Assembly: GCF_028595305.1 (NCBI RefSeq)
Contig: NZ_JAQQXS010000002.1
Location: 186,001-250,000, forward strand
Length of the DNA stretch: 64,000 nt
Source: Roseateles koreensis
Lineage (GTDB): Bacteria > Pseudomonadota > Gammaproteobacteria > Burkholderiales > Burkholderiaceae_C
Direction of reading: 5' to 3'
Shown here: positions 8,520 to 18,450 of the stretch, piece by piece
Layout of the letters: every line of letters starts with the position of its first letter
Position numbering within the stretch: position 1 is the first letter of the stretch
Notes under the pieces: model-generated
Databases searched by the model: none
What the model saw: only the letters and a program-made list of their open reading frames with translations
Told to the model about the DNA's origin: nothing
Program-made: the position numbers and the translations under genes

Positions 8520-10538
8520 ATGAAATTGAGCGAGTTTCGAGAAGCCTTCTTGTCGAACCCCCACGGCAACCCAGCCCCACAAACGGCCGCCCACTTCCCA
8601 ACGCACAAGGCGAGTTCCTTCACCTTGATGGCCCTGGCGGCCGCCCAGACGCTGCTGCTCACCACGTCCGCCCTGGCGGCGGGCAGCACCGACCCAGCCA
8701 ATGACAACAGCGGCCCCGTACGCCTGCAAACGAATGGCGGCGCCAACGCCAGCTACGGGCGGCAGAACGACGACCCACAAGGCAATGGCAACAATAGCGA
8801 CAACGCGGATGGTTTGCCCACCACAAGCACAACCACCAACTCTCGACGCTATCCCGACAGCGACGCGGGACGAGTCGGCGGGGATATGAGCCGCTTCGCC
8901 GCCAGCGACTTTGAGCGTTATGTTCAAACCGCTGCCGGCAGCAACCAATACATCCGCCGCTTCGGCGCCGAGTTGATGAGCCCCAACGGCCGTACCGGCA
9001 TGGGACAAGAAGCCAGCAGCCAAATTCCGCAAGACTATGTGATCAGCGTCGGCGATGAGGTTCAAGTCACCTTGTGGGGTTCGGTCGAGGCTGACCTTCG
9101 CCTGAGCGTCGACCGCAGCGGCCGCATCACCCTGCCCCGCGTCGGCCCCGTCATGGTGGCCGGTCTGCGCTACGCAGATCTGGCGCCCTCCATCGATCAA
9201 CGCGTGAGCCAGGTCTTTCGCAACTACAAGCTCAGTGCCTCACTGGGTAAATTGCGCAGCATCCGGGTTTACGTCACCGGATTCACGCAGCGCCCCGGCG
9301 CCTACACCTTCAGCAGCTTGTCGACCCTGGTCAATGCCTTGATGCAAGCAGGCGGCCCCTCTTCAGCGGGCAGCTTCCGGCAGATCGAATTGCGCCGCAA
9401 CGGCAAAACGGTCAGCACATTTGACTTCTACGACCTGCTGATCAAAGGCGACAAGTCCGCCGACCGCACGCTGCAGGCCGAAGACGTCATCCACATCGGC
9501 GCCGTGGGGCCACAGATTGCCTTGATCGGCAGCGTCAACAAGCCCGCCATCTTCGAGCTCAAACCCCAAGACACCCTGGACGATGTGCTCGCCATGGCAG
9601 GTGGTTTCACCGCCGTGGCCGACCGCAGCCGCCTCACCGTCGAGCAGCTAGACACCCGTAACGACGTACGTGTGATTGAACTCAAGCTACCCCAACAAGG
9701 CAAAGACAAACCCCGCAACGGCGACGTGCTGCGAGCCTTCAGCGCCGTTGAAGCCTCGCTGCCGCAAGCCCGACAAAGCAAACGCGTCAAGGTGGAAGGC
9801 GAAGTGCAACGCCCCGGCGAGTTCATCCTGCCTGCCAACAGCAGCCTGGCCGACGCCATCAAGGCAGCCGGCGGCCTGACGCCAGGCGCCTACGTCTTTG
9901 GCACCGACTTCAGCCGGGAAAGCGTGCGCATCACGCAGCAAGAAAACTATGAACGCGCCCTGCGTGACCTCGAAACCGAGCTGACCCGCACCAGCGCCAC
10001 CCAAAAAGCACTGAGCGCCGACGACGCCGCCATTCAAAGTTCAAAAGCCCAAGGCTCCAACCGCCTGATCGAACGCCTGCGCGCTGTCAAACCCACGGGC
10101 CGCATCGTGCTGCAACTCAACCCCAGCACCAAGACCCTGCCTGAGCTGGCACTTGAAGATGGCGACCGCCTGCTGATCCCCAGCCGCCCCAACACCGTGG
10201 GCGTGTTCGGCAGCGTCTTCAATGGCGGCAGTTATCTCTATGCCGATAGCAGCTCGGTCACTGACTTCCTCAAACTGGCCGGTGGTCCCACCCGCGGCGC
10301 CGACACCGGCAGCATCTTCGTGCTGCGCGCCAACGGCAGCGTGGTGAGCGCTCGCCAAAAGTCCGGCTGGATCCTCGGCGGCGGTGGCCTTGAAGGCCTG
10401 CCCGCCCTCCCCGGCGACACCGTGTTTGTGCCCGAAGAAATGAACAAGTCCACCTTCATGCAAGACGCCAAAGAGTGGACGCAGATCTTGTACCAGTTTG
10501 GCCTGGGTGCTGCGGCGTTGAAGACCATCAAGAACTAA
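8520..10538 (+). CDS. OPX/Wza-type polysaccharide export protein with repeated SLBB domains
   Basis: An outer-membrane polysaccharide export (OPX) protein of 672 residues, far longer than E. coli Wza. An N-terminal signal sequence (hydrophobic core about residues 35-53, cleavage near SALA) has no lipobox cysteine. The Poly_export domain begins near IPQDYVISVGDEVQVTLWG (about 170). At least three SLBB-like beta-grasp units follow (near 245, 330-350, 425 and 555). An inverted repeat CCGAG-CTAGA-CTCGG sits at 8469-8483 in its upstream region. The next gene is a Wzz-type protein; no Wzc kinase or Wzb phosphatase is present. Confidence 0.88.
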   Translation: MKLSEFREAFLSNPHGNPAPQTAAHFPTHKASSFTLMALAAAQTLLLTTSALAAGSTDPANDNSGPVRLQTNGGANASYGRQNDDPQGNGNNSDNADGLPTTSTTTNSRRYPDSDAGRVGGDMSRFAASDFERYVQTAAGSNQYIRRFGAELMSPNGRTGMGQEASSQIPQDYVISVGDEVQVTLWGSVEADLRLSVDRSGRITLPRVGPVMVAGLRYADLAPSIDQRVSQVFRNYKLSASLGKLRSIRVYVTGFTQRPGAYTFSSLSTLVNALMQAGGPSSAGSFRQIELRRNGKTVSTFDFYDLLIKGDKSADRTLQAEDVIHIGAVGPQIALIGSVNKPAIFELKPQDTLDDVLAMAGGFTAVADRSRLTVEQLDTRNDVRVIELKLPQQGKDKPRNGDVLRAFSAVEASLPQARQSKRVKVEGEVQRPGEFILPANSSLADAIKAAGGLTPGAYVFGTDFSRESVRITQQENYERALRDLETELTRTSATQKALSADDAAIQSSKAQGSNRLIERLRAVKPTGRIVLQLNPSTKTLPELALEDGDRLLIPSRPNTVGVFGSVFNGGSYLYADSSSVTDFLKLAGGPTRGADTGSIFVLRANGSVVSARQKSGWILGGGGLEGLPALPGDTVFVPEEMNKSTFMQDAKEWTQILYQFGLGAAALKTIKN

Positions 10539-10601
10539 GCGCTGGTCCACTTTAGATCTCATTCAGATCTCAACCCAGCCGACACTGCGGAGCCACTGCG
10601 C

Positions 10602-11756
10602 GTGAGCCAAAACAACACAAACCAAGACCCACTCGACCCCTTCGACCTGCCTGAGAATGAAGGGATTGACATGCTGGACCTGCTGACCATCCTGGCCAGT
10701 CGCTGGCGCCTGCTGCTTGCAGCCCCCGTCGCGGTCGGTGCAGTCGCCTTTGGTGCGAGCTACCTTATCGCCCCCACTTTCACCGCCAAAACCACCTTTC
10801 TGCCGCCACAACAGCAGCAAAGCTCGGCAGCCTCCGCCCTCGCTTCGCTAGGCGCTCTTTCAGGCTTGGCGGGCGGCATGGCTGGCATCAAAAGCCCGGC
10901 GGATCAATACGTTTCGCTGATGCAGAGCGTCAATGTCGAAGACCGCATCATTGACCGCTTCAAGTTGATGGAGGCCTACGAGGCCAAATACCGCTTCCAG
11001 GCTCGCAAGGAGTTAGAGCAAAACGTTCGCATTTCGCTGGGCAAAAAAGATGGGTTGATCAGCGTTGAAGTGGATGCTAAAAACCCCCAAGTGGCCGCCG
11101 ACATGGCCAACCAGCATGTGGCCGAATTGCGCCGTTTGACCTCCGAGTTAGCGTTGACCGAAGCCCAACAACGCCGTGCTTTTTTTGAAGCTGAGTTGAA
11201 ACGCACTCAACTCAAGTTGGTGGAAGCCCAGCAAATCCTGCAAAGCAGCGGCTTCAACCCTGGCGCCTTGAAAGCCGAGCCCAAGGCCGCGGCTGAGGGC
11301 TATGCCACTCTCAAAGCCCAAGCGACTTCGGCGGAAGTCAAACTTCAAACCATGCGCCGCGGCTTGGCCGACACCGCACCTGAAATCCAACAGCAAGAAT
11401 CATTGCTGGGCGCACTGAAATCCCAACTCGCCAAGTTGGAGGGTTCGAACCGTGACCCCAAGAACGACTCCGACTACATCAGCCGTTACCGCGAATACAA
11501 ATACCAAGAAACCTTGTTCGAGCTGTTCTCCAAGCAGTTCGAGATGGCCCGCCTGGACGAAAGCCGCGAAGGCGCGCTGATTCAAGTTGTCGACGTGGCC
11601 ACGCCAGCAGAGTACAAGAGCAAGCCCAAACGCGCCTTGATGGCGATTTCATTCACCTTTGCCGCATTCTTTGTTTTGGTCATCGGCTTGCTGAGTCGCC
11701 ATTTCTGGCGCGAGGCCAAAACCCGCCGCGAGGACACTGAAAAATTGGGCGTCTGA
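10602..11756 (+). CDS. Wzz-type chain-length determinant protein
   Basis: A polysaccharide co-polymerase of the Wzz superfamily that would set chain length in the periplasm. One transmembrane helix lies near residues 36-58, a long coiled-coil-rich periplasmic region follows, and a second helix lies near 345-367 after the proline-containing KSKPKRA segment. There is no C-terminal Walker kinase, so it is Wzz-like rather than a full Wzc. The start is GTG, with a weak GGAG upstream. It is probably cotranscribed with the export gene. Confidence 0.88.
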   Translation: MSQNNTNQDPLDPFDLPENEGIDMLDLLTILASRWRLLLAAPVAVGAVAFGASYLIAPTFTAKTTFLPPQQQQSSAASALASLGALSGLAGGMAGIKSPADQYVSLMQSVNVEDRIIDRFKLMEAYEAKYRFQARKELEQNVRISLGKKDGLISVEVDAKNPQVAADMANQHVAELRRLTSELALTEAQQRRAFFEAELKRTQLKLVEAQQILQSSGFNPGALKAEPKAAAEGYATLKAQATSAEVKLQTMRRGLADTAPEIQQQESLLGALKSQLAKLEGSNRDPKNDSDYISRYREYKYQETLFELFSKQFEMARLDESREGALIQVVDVATPAEYKSKPKRALMAISFTFAAFFVLVIGLLSRHFWREAKTRREDTEKLGV

Positions 11757-11808
11757 CCCCCCTTTGGCCAACCGCGAGACCAAGCCCTCCCATGGTAGAG
11801 TCGAGTCC

Positions 11809-11823
11809 GTTCATGCAGTGAAC
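11809..11823. promoter_or_regulatory. Perfect inverted repeat upstream of the EPS regulator
   Basis: GTTCA-TGCAG-TGAAC, 22 bases ahead of the MarR-like gene, has the size and symmetry of a dimeric repressor operator. Binding by the adjacent regulator is inference. Confidence 0.45.
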
Positions 11824-11845
11824 ATATGCAACTCACAGGACGCTC

Positions 11846-12181
11846 ATGCAAGGCGATGATCTCGACTACGAACTGCTGCGCAAGATAGAAGAATTGAACA
11901 GCACCAACCAACGCGACCTGGCTGCACGCTTGGGCATCAGCGTCGGCAAAGTGAATTTCTGCTTGCGTGCGGTTATCGAAAAGGGTTGGGTCAAGGCCAA
12001 CAACTTCAAGCGGGCTGATAACAAATGGGCTTACGCCTATTTGCTGACACCGAGTGGGGTGAGTGCAAAGGTAGGTTTGGCAAAGGCTTTTTTGGAACGC
12101 AAGGAACGTGAGTTCGAACGCCTACAGAAAGAAATCTCTGCCTTGCGCCAAGAGGCTTTGCAAGAACAAGCCGGCGAATAG
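11846..12181 (+). CDS. EPS-associated MarR-family transcriptional regulator
   Basis: A 111-residue winged-helix protein of the type repeatedly found at the head of exopolysaccharide loci. The helix-turn-helix lies around NQRDLAARLGISVGKVNFCLRAV (residues 20-42). The wing contains KWAYAYLLTPSG, and a charged C-terminal coiled coil (LERKEREFERLQKEI) probably dimerises it. The ATG has an AGGA site upstream. It sits between the export genes and the tyvelose genes and may control either group. Confidence 0.85.
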   Translation: MQGDDLDYELLRKIEELNSTNQRDLAARLGISVGKVNFCLRAVIEKGWVKANNFKRADNKWAYAYLLTPSGVSAKVGLAKAFLERKEREFERLQKEISALRQEALQEQAGE

Positions 12182-12236
12182 CCTTTGATTGTCCGTAAAC
12201 ACCAAAATGAAACCCGCCGAATTCGGCTGAAATGAA

Positions 12237-13232
12237 ATGCCCGTCGTCACCACATCCAGCGGCAAGCAATTTGAAATCCGGAGCGATGAAACGTTGCTGG
12301 AGGGCGCACTTCGGCAAAACATTGCCTTGGGATACAGCTGCCGCACCGGACGATGCAGCTCCTGCAAAGGGCGAATTCGGCGCGGCGCCACTTCGGCTAT
12401 TGCGGACGAACAAGGCCTCACGACAGCTGAAATAGATGCCGGCTGGATTCTGACCTGTGTGCGCCACGCCGACTCCGACATAGAAATTGAAGTCGAAGAT
12501 TTGAGCCAATGGCCGCTGGCGCCCGCCCTGACCCTGCCCTGCCGAATTCATTCGCTCGACCGGTTGGCTGCCGACGTCATGAAGGTTTTACTTCGTCTGC
12601 CGCCGTCAACAAAGTTCCAATACCGACCGGGCCAATATATCGACATCATTGGCGGCAATGGTGTCCGCCGCAGCTACTCCGTGGCCAATGCGCCCAGTGC
12701 GGACAAGTTGCTTGAGCTTCATATCCGCGAAGTCGAAGGCGGCGCGATGAGCAGGTACTGGTTCACTGAAGCGAAGGTGAACGACTTGCTCCGTCTGAAC
12801 GGCCCGCTGGGTACATTCTTCCTGCGGGAATCAGCTAGCAAGGACCTTGTTTTCCTGGCGACAGGCACGGGTATTGCTCCCGTCAAGGCAATTCTTGAGC
12901 AACTCGCCGAACTGGAAAGCCCCTTCAAACCACGATCGGCCACGGTGTATTGGGGGGGGCGGCTTCCTGCTGATATCTATTTTGATGTTGCGGTGCCCGA
13001 TGTCCCTCTGCGCTTTGTGCCGGTACTTTCTCGGGCGAATGCTGATTGGACTGGCGCGCGCGGCCATGTGCAGGAAGTATTTCTGGCCTCGCAACCGTTG
13101 CTGAATGAAACCCTGGTATTTGCCTGCGGCTCCGATGCCATGATCAACAGTGCGAAATTGTTGCTGGCGTCGGCCGGTTTGCCGGATGGGCAGTTCCATT
13201 CCGACGCGTTTGTCTGCTCCGCCACCAACTGA
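12237..13232 (+). CDS. ddhD: CDP-6-deoxy-delta-3,4-glucoseen reductase (E3), ferredoxin-NAD(P)H type
   Basis: Supplies electrons to the RfbH dehydrase during 3,6-dideoxyhexose formation. The N-terminal plant-type [2Fe-2S] domain has cysteines 35, 40, 43 and 74. It is followed by an FAD domain (RSYSVANAP) and an NAD(P)H domain (GTGIAPVKAI, CGSDAMI). Length (331) and domain order match AscD/DdhD. It is the first of six genes for CDP-tyvelose, in the same order as the ddh-prt-tyv genes of Yersinia pseudotuberculosis. Confidence 0.9.
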   Translation: MPVVTTSSGKQFEIRSDETLLEGALRQNIALGYSCRTGRCSSCKGRIRRGATSAIADEQGLTTAEIDAGWILTCVRHADSDIEIEVEDLSQWPLAPALTLPCRIHSLDRLAADVMKVLLRLPPSTKFQYRPGQYIDIIGGNGVRRSYSVANAPSADKLLELHIREVEGGAMSRYWFTEAKVNDLLRLNGPLGTFFLRESASKDLVFLATGTGIAPVKAILEQLAELESPFKPRSATVYWGGRLPADIYFDVAVPDVPLRFVPVLSRANADWTGARGHVQEVFLASQPLLNETLVFACGSDAMINSAKLLLASAGLPDGQFHSDAFVCSATN

Positions 13233-13250
13233 TTTGGAAGGACTTCACAC

Positions 13251-14024
13251 ATGAAAGCAGTCATTTTGGCCGGTGGCCTAGGTACCCGGCTCAGCGAAGA
13301 AACCGCCACCCGGCCCAAGCCCATGGTGGAAATTGGCGGCAAGCCGATTCTGTGGCACATCCTCAAAATGTACTCACAGCATGGAGTGAACGACTTCGTG
13401 ATTTGCTGTGGCTACAAGGGCTATGTGATCAAGGAATACTTTGCCAACTACTTCCTGCACATGTCTGACGTAACGTTCGACATGCGCGAGAACCGCATGG
13501 ACGTGCATCACAAGCGCGCGGAACCTTGGAAGGTGACCTTGGTTGACACTGGCGACGAATCAATGACAGGCGGTCGATTACGCCGGGTAGCAGAATACGT
13601 ACGCGATGAAGAGGACTTCTGCTTCACCTATGGTGACGGCGTGGGTGACATCGACATCTCGGCCACCATTGCTTTTCATCGCGCCCATGGCAAGGCGGCA
13701 ACCTTGACGGCAACTGCACCTCCCGGAAGGTTCGGTGCACTGGATATTCGCAACCAGCAGGTGATGAGCTTCAAAGAGAAGCCCAAGGGCGATGGCGCGG
13801 TGATCAATGGGGGCTTCTTCGTCCTCAAGCCAGAGGTATTAAAGTACCTTTCGAGCGACCAAGACGTGTGGGAACAAGAACCCCTGACCGGTCTCGCCGC
13901 CGACGAGCAATTGATGGCCTACGAGCACCAAGGTTTCTGGCAGCCGATGGACACCTTGCGAGACAAGCATTTGCTGGAGGAGTTGTGGGCCTCGGGCAAG
14001 GCGCCCTGGAAGATGTGGAAGTGA
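13251..14024 (+). CDS. rfbF: Glucose-1-phosphate cytidylyltransferase
   Basis: Makes CDP-glucose from glucose-1-phosphate and CTP, the first step to CDP-dideoxyhexoses. The nucleotidyltransferase signature [13 protein letters not shown] (residues 6-18) and the [14 protein letters not shown] segment are diagnostic. The 257-residue length is the family norm. An AAGGA site precedes the ATG 18 bases after ddhD, and the stop overlaps the rfbG start. Confidence 0.95.
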   Translation: MKAVILAGGLGTRLSEETATRPKPMVEIGGKPILWHILKMYSQHGVNDFVICCGYKGYVIKEYFANYFLHMSDVTFDMRENRMDVHHKRAEPWKVTLVDTGDESMTGGRLRRVAEYVRDEEDFCFTYGDGVGDIDISATIAFHRAHGKAATLTATAPPGRFGALDIRNQQVMSFKEKPKGDGAVINGGFFVLKPEVLKYLSSDQDVWEQEPLTGLAADEQLMAYEHQGFWQPMDTLRDKHLLEELWASGKAPWKMWK

Positions 14025-15112
14025 GCGTGAACAACAACTCTCAACCCATCAACCCCGACTTCTGGCGCGGCAAGCGCGTGCTGGTCACCGGGCATACGGG
14101 CTTCAAGGGCAGCTGGCTGAGTCTGTGGCTGCAATCCCTGGGCGCGAATCTGCATGGGCTGGCGCTGAGCCCGCCGACTGAACCCAATCTGTACACCGAA
14201 GCAAACGTGGGCGCCGGCATGGGCAGCACGATTGGCGATATTCGTGACTACGAAACCGTGCGGGCTTGCATGACCGCGGTTCAGCCGGAAGTCATCATCC
14301 ACATGGCGGCGCAGCCGCTGGTGCGCTTGTCTTACAGCGAGCCGGTGGCCACCTATGCCACCAATGTGATGGGCACCGTACATGTGCTGGAGGCCGCGCG
14401 TACCGTGGGCAGCGCCAAAGCCATTGTCAACATCACCACCGACAAATGCTACGAAAACCGCGAGTGGGTCTGGGGCTACCGTGAGGACGAACCCATGGGC
14501 GGCCACGACCCCTACTCCAACAGCAAGGGCTGCGCAGAGTTGGTGAGCAGCGCCTACCGCAAGTCTTTCATGGCGAAGGCGGGCATTGCGCTGGCCACGG
14601 CACGCGCCGGCAATGTGATCGGCGGAGGCGACTGGGCTGCCGACCGCTTGGTGCCCGATATCTTGCAGGCGTTGGAGCAAGGCCGGCCGGTGCAGATCCG
14701 CAACCCGCACGCGATCCGCCCCTGGCAGCATGTGCTGGAACCCCTGTCTGGCTATTTGCTGCTGGCCGAGCAATTGTTCGAGCAAGGGCAGTTGGCGGCC
14801 GAGGGTTGGAACTTCGGTCCGCGTGACGAAGACGCCAAACCGGTGCAATGGATTGTCGAACGCATGTGCGCCGATTGGGCAAAAACCGGCACGCCAGCGC
14901 GCTGGGAGTTGCAACCCGGCGAGCACCCGCACGAGGCCCACTTTCTGAAGCTGGACATCTCCAAAGCACGCCAGCGCCTGCACTGGGCGCCGCGCTGGTC
15001 ACTGGAAGCCACGCTCTCCCACATCATCGAATGGCACCAGGCCTGGCGTGCTGGCCAAGACATGCACGCCCTGTGCCTGAAACAAATTTCTCAATATTCC
15101 GAGTCCGCATGA
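14021..15112 (+). CDS. rfbG: CDP-glucose 4,6-dehydratase
   Basis: An extended short-chain dehydrogenase that converts CDP-glucose to CDP-4-keto-6-deoxyglucose. The NAD-binding [11 protein letters not shown], the THR/SER-rich [12 protein letters not shown] and the YSNSKGCAE (YxxxK) motifs are present. I chose the GTG at 14021 overlapping the rfbF stop (GTGA; 363 residues). A second GTG six bases later is equally possible. The frame remains open upstream, but that part is antiparallel use of rfbF sequence. Confidence 0.94.
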   Translation: MSVNNNSQPINPDFWRGKRVLVTGHTGFKGSWLSLWLQSLGANLHGLALSPPTEPNLYTEANVGAGMGSTIGDIRDYETVRACMTAVQPEVIIHMAAQPLVRLSYSEPVATYATNVMGTVHVLEAARTVGSAKAIVNITTDKCYENREWVWGYREDEPMGGHDPYSNSKGCAELVSSAYRKSFMAKAGIALATARAGNVIGGGDWAADRLVPDILQALEQGRPVQIRNPHAIRPWQHVLEPLSGYLLLAEQLFEQGQLAAEGWNFGPRDEDAKPVQWIVERMCADWAKTGTPARWELQPGEHPHEAHFLKLDISKARQRLHWAPRWSLEATLSHIIEWHQAWRAGQDMHALCLKQISQYSESA

Positions 15113-16473
15113 GCACGAACACCACCGCCACCACCACCGTGGCCCCCATCGCCTTCAACCCCCAACTTGACAAGCTGCGCAGCCAGATCAGTGAGCTGGT
15201 GCAGCAATACGCCGACATCGCCCACGCACCCAAACCGTTCGTGCCGGGCGTGAGTGCGGTGCCGGTCTCGGGCAAGGTCATTGGTGCCAAAGAATTGCAG
15301 TTGATGGTCGAAGCGTCGCTGGACGGCTGGCTCACCACGGGCCGCTTCAACACCGCGTTTGAGCAGCGCCTGGCCGGCTTTTTGGGCGTGAAGTACTTGA
15401 TCACGGTGAACTCGGGCTCCTCCGCCAATCTTGTCGCCTTCTCGACTCTCACCAGCCCGCGCCTGGGCGAGCGCGCCATCAAGCCGGGAGATGAAGTCAT
15501 TGGCGTGGCAGCGGGCTTTCCGACCACGGTGAACCCGATTCTGCAATTCGGCGCGGTGCCGGTTTTTGTGGACGTGGATCTCGCCACCCACAATATCGAC
15601 GCCAGCCTGATCGAGGCAGCCATCACGCCCAAAACCAAGGCCATCATGCTCGCGCACTCGCTGGGCAACCCCTTCAACCTCGACGTGGTCACCACCCTGT
15701 GCAAGAAGTACAACTTGTGGCTGGTAGAAGACTGCTGCGACGCGCTGGGCGCCACCTACAAGGGGCAGATGGTGGGCACCTTTGGCGACATCGGCACCTT
15801 GAGCTTCTACCCCGCGCACCACATCACCATGGGTGAAGGCGGTGCGGTGTTTACCAATAACGCTGAACTCAAGCTGATTGCGGAGTCCTTCCGCGACTGG
15901 GGCCGCGACTGCTACTGCCCCCCCGGCAAAGACAACACCTGCGACAAGCGCTTCTGCTGGCAACTGGGTGATCTGCCTCAGGGCTACGACCACAAATACA
16001 CCTACAGCCACCTCGGCTACAACCTCAAAATCAGCGATATGCAGGCCGCCTGCGCCTTGGCGCAAATGGACCGCGTGGATGAGTTCATCGCCAAACGGCG
16101 GGCCAACTTCGCCTACTTGAAAGCCCGCCTGGCCGGCTGCACAGAGTTTTTGCACCTGCCCGAAGCCACGCCGGATTCAGAGCCTTCGTGGTTCGGCTTT
16201 CCGCTGATCCTGAAAGCCAGCAGCGGCATCCAGCGTGCCGACCTGATCAACTTCCTGGACCAGAACAAGATCGCCACGCGCTTGCTCTTCGCCGGCAATT
16301 TGACCAAGCAGCCGTACATGATTGGCCGCAACTTCCGCGTCAGCGGCAGTTTGGTCAATACCGACGTGGTGATGAACCAGACCTTCTGGCTAGGCACCTT
16401 CCCGGCGCTTGGCGAGCCGCAGCTGGACTACATTGCCGACAAGCTGGAAGAATTCTTCGGCCTGAATTTCTGA
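15109..16473 (+). CDS. rfbH: CDP-4-dehydro-6-deoxyglucose 3-dehydrase (E1)
   Basis: A PMP- and iron-sulfur-dependent dehydrase that removes the C3 hydroxyl together with its reductase DdhD. His237 ([14 protein letters not shown]) replaces the PLP-lysine of ordinary DegT aminotransferases, as expected for E1. The cluster ligands fit C-X57-C-X1-C-X7-C exactly: Cys210, Cys268, Cys270, Cys278. The protein has 454 residues, and its start overlaps rfbG as ATGA. Confidence 0.96.
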   Translation: MSTNTTATTTVAPIAFNPQLDKLRSQISELVQQYADIAHAPKPFVPGVSAVPVSGKVIGAKELQLMVEASLDGWLTTGRFNTAFEQRLAGFLGVKYLITVNSGSSANLVAFSTLTSPRLGERAIKPGDEVIGVAAGFPTTVNPILQFGAVPVFVDVDLATHNIDASLIEAAITPKTKAIMLAHSLGNPFNLDVVTTLCKKYNLWLVEDCCDALGATYKGQMVGTFGDIGTLSFYPAHHITMGEGGAVFTNNAELKLIAESFRDWGRDCYCPPGKDNTCDKRFCWQLGDLPQGYDHKYTYSHLGYNLKISDMQAACALAQMDRVDEFIAKRRANFAYLKARLAGCTEFLHLPEATPDSEPSWFGFPLILKASSGIQRADLINFLDQNKIATRLLFAGNLTKQPYMIGRNFRVSGSLVNTDVVMNQTFWLGTFPALGEPQLDYIADKLEEFFGLNF

Positions 16474-16495
16474 TCGTCCCAAGGACGCAACGGAT

Positions 16496-17413
16496 ATGCG
16501 GATTCTCCTGACCGGCGCCACGGGCTTTCTCGGCAGCGCGCTGGCCCACCATTGGCACGCCCAGGGTCATGTGTTGATGCTGCCCCTACGGCCCGCATCA
16601 CACACTTGGCGCATAGCGGCCCTGCTGCCCCATACTCGACATGTCCAATGGGTGCGGGTACAGGGCCAGGACGAACTGCCGGGCTTGGTCGAATCCTTCG
16701 CCCCCGAAGCCGTCGTCCACACCGCCTGCACCTACGGGCGCCTGGGCGAAACCGCCTTGAATGTTTTGGATGCCAATGTTCGCTTCGGCATGGCCTTGCT
16801 CGAAGGCGTGTTGCGCCTGAACAAGGCCGACCCGCCTTGCACCTTTCTGAACACCGGCACGGTGCTAGCGCCGGAGGTCAGCCTCTACGCGCTCAGCAAA
16901 ACCCAGTTCTCACACTGGGGGGCGGCGCTGGCTGAGCAACATCCGGCGGCCTTGCAGTTCATCAACATTCGCCTGCAGCAGATGTATGGCCCGGGCGATG
17001 ACCGCAGCAAGTTCACCACGCACATTCTGGAGAGCTGCCGCCGCAACGAAGCGCGCTTGGCACTCACGCCTGGCGAGCAGCGGCGCGACATGATCCATGT
17101 GGCCGATGTGGTCAGCGCCTACGATTGCATCCTGCAGCAGCACCGCAGCTTTGCGCCAACTGACACCATCGACGTCGGATCGGGCCTCGCCCCGCGGGTG
17201 CGCGACTTTGCAGAACTGGCCAAGCAACTCACCCTTGCCGACACGCTACTGGACTTCGGCGCCGTGCCCTACCGCGCCAACGAGGCCATGCATTGCGTGG
17301 CCGACACCACCCGATTGGGCGAACTCGGCTGGCGCCCCGCCTTTGACCTTGAATCCGGGCTGCGACACACGCTTGAACACAGCCCAGCAACAGCGAGAGA
17401 AACTCACCCATGA
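16496..17413 (+). CDS. prt: CDP-paratose/abequose synthase-like reductase
   Basis: An NAD(P)-dependent SDR that reduces the 4-keto group of CDP-4-keto-3,6-dideoxyglucose. It shows GATGFLG (residues 7-13) and the catalytic YALSK (Tyr131, Lys135). From sequence alone it could be RfbJ (abequose) or RfbS/Prt (paratose). The adjacent 2-epimerase, which needs CDP-paratose, favours Prt. An AAGGA site precedes the ATG, and the stop overlaps tyv as ATGA. Confidence 0.8.
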   Translation: MRILLTGATGFLGSALAHHWHAQGHVLMLPLRPASHTWRIAALLPHTRHVQWVRVQGQDELPGLVESFAPEAVVHTACTYGRLGETALNVLDANVRFGMALLEGVLRLNKADPPCTFLNTGTVLAPEVSLYALSKTQFSHWGAALAEQHPAALQFINIRLQQMYGPGDDRSKFTTHILESCRRNEARLALTPGEQRRDMIHVADVVSAYDCILQQHRSFAPTDTIDVGSGLAPRVRDFAELAKQLTLADTLLDFGAVPYRANEAMHCVADTTRLGELGWRPAFDLESGLRHTLEHSPATARETHP

Positions 17414-18447
17414 AACTCCTCATCACCGGCGGCTGCGGCTTTCTGGGCAGCAACCTGGCCGCCCACGCGATTGAACAAGGCATTGACCTCTGCGTGTTCG
17501 ACAACCTGTATCGCCAGGGCTCGCAAAGCAACCTGGAATGGCTGCGCAAACAGGGTCGTTTTGAATTCGTGCATGGCGACATCCGCAACGCCAACGATGT
17601 GCAACGCCTGATCCAGCGCATCAAGCCCGACGCCATCTTCCACCTTGCGGGCCAGGTGGCCATGACCACCTCCATCGCCGACCCGCGCATGGACTTCGAA
17701 GTGAACGCGCTGGGCACATTGAACGTGTTGGAGGCCGTGCGGCAACACGTCCCCAAGGCGGCGGTCGTCTACTCATCCACCAACAAGGTCTACGGCGATC
17801 TGGAGCAATACGCCTTTGAAGAAACCGCCACCCGCTACATCTGCACCGACCACCCCCGGGGCTTTGATGAAAGCACCCCGCTGGACTTTCATTCGCCCTA
17901 TGGTTGCTCCAAAGGCTCAGCCGACCAATACCTGCGCGACTACCACCGCATCTTCGGCCTGAATACCGTAGTGTTCCGCCATTCCTCCATGTACGGCGGC
18001 CGCCAATTTGCCACCGCCGACCAAGGCTGGATCGGCTGGTTCTGCCAAATGGCCGCCGAGACCCGGGCCGGCAAGCGCACCGAGCCCTTCACCATCTCCG
18101 GCAACGGCAAGCAAGTGCGCGACGTACTGCACGCCGAAGACATGGTGTCGCTGTACTACGCTGCACTCAAGCACATCGATGCCGCCGCCGGCCAGGCCTT
18201 CAACATTGGCGGCGGTATTGACAACAGCCTCTCGCTGCTGGAGTTGTTCAAGCTGCTCGAAGACGAGATTGGGCAGCCGCTGCAATACCGCCACTTGCCC
18301 CCACGGGAAAGTGATCAGCGGGTGTTTGTGGCGGATATTTCAAAGGCCACTACCCACCTGGGCGGATGGACGCCTGAGGTCTCGGCCACCACAGGTGTTG
18401 CCAAAATGTTGGCATGGGTAGAAGACATGATTTCCCGTAGCGCCTGA
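17410..18447 (+). CDS. tyv: CDP-paratose 2-epimerase
   Basis: Epimerises CDP-paratose to CDP-tyvelose. This 345-residue extended SDR has GGCGFLG (7-13), the family-specific SSTNKVYGD (122-130) and YGCSK (Tyr164, Lys168). The long insert with [19 protein letters not shown] is typical of RfbE/Tyv. It closes the tyvelose gene set and is followed after three bases by the flippase gene. Confidence 0.92.
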   Translation: MKLLITGGCGFLGSNLAAHAIEQGIDLCVFDNLYRQGSQSNLEWLRKQGRFEFVHGDIRNANDVQRLIQRIKPDAIFHLAGQVAMTTSIADPRMDFEVNALGTLNVLEAVRQHVPKAAVVYSSTNKVYGDLEQYAFEETATRYICTDHPRGFDESTPLDFHSPYGCSKGSADQYLRDYHRIFGLNTVVFRHSSMYGGRQFATADQGWIGWFCQMAAETRAGKRTEPFTISGNGKQVRDVLHAEDMVSLYYAALKHIDAAAGQAFNIGGGIDNSLSLLELFKLLEDEIGQPLQYRHLPPRESDQRVFVADISKATTHLGGWTPEVSATTGVAKMLAWVEDMISRSA

Positions 18448-18450
18448 GCC

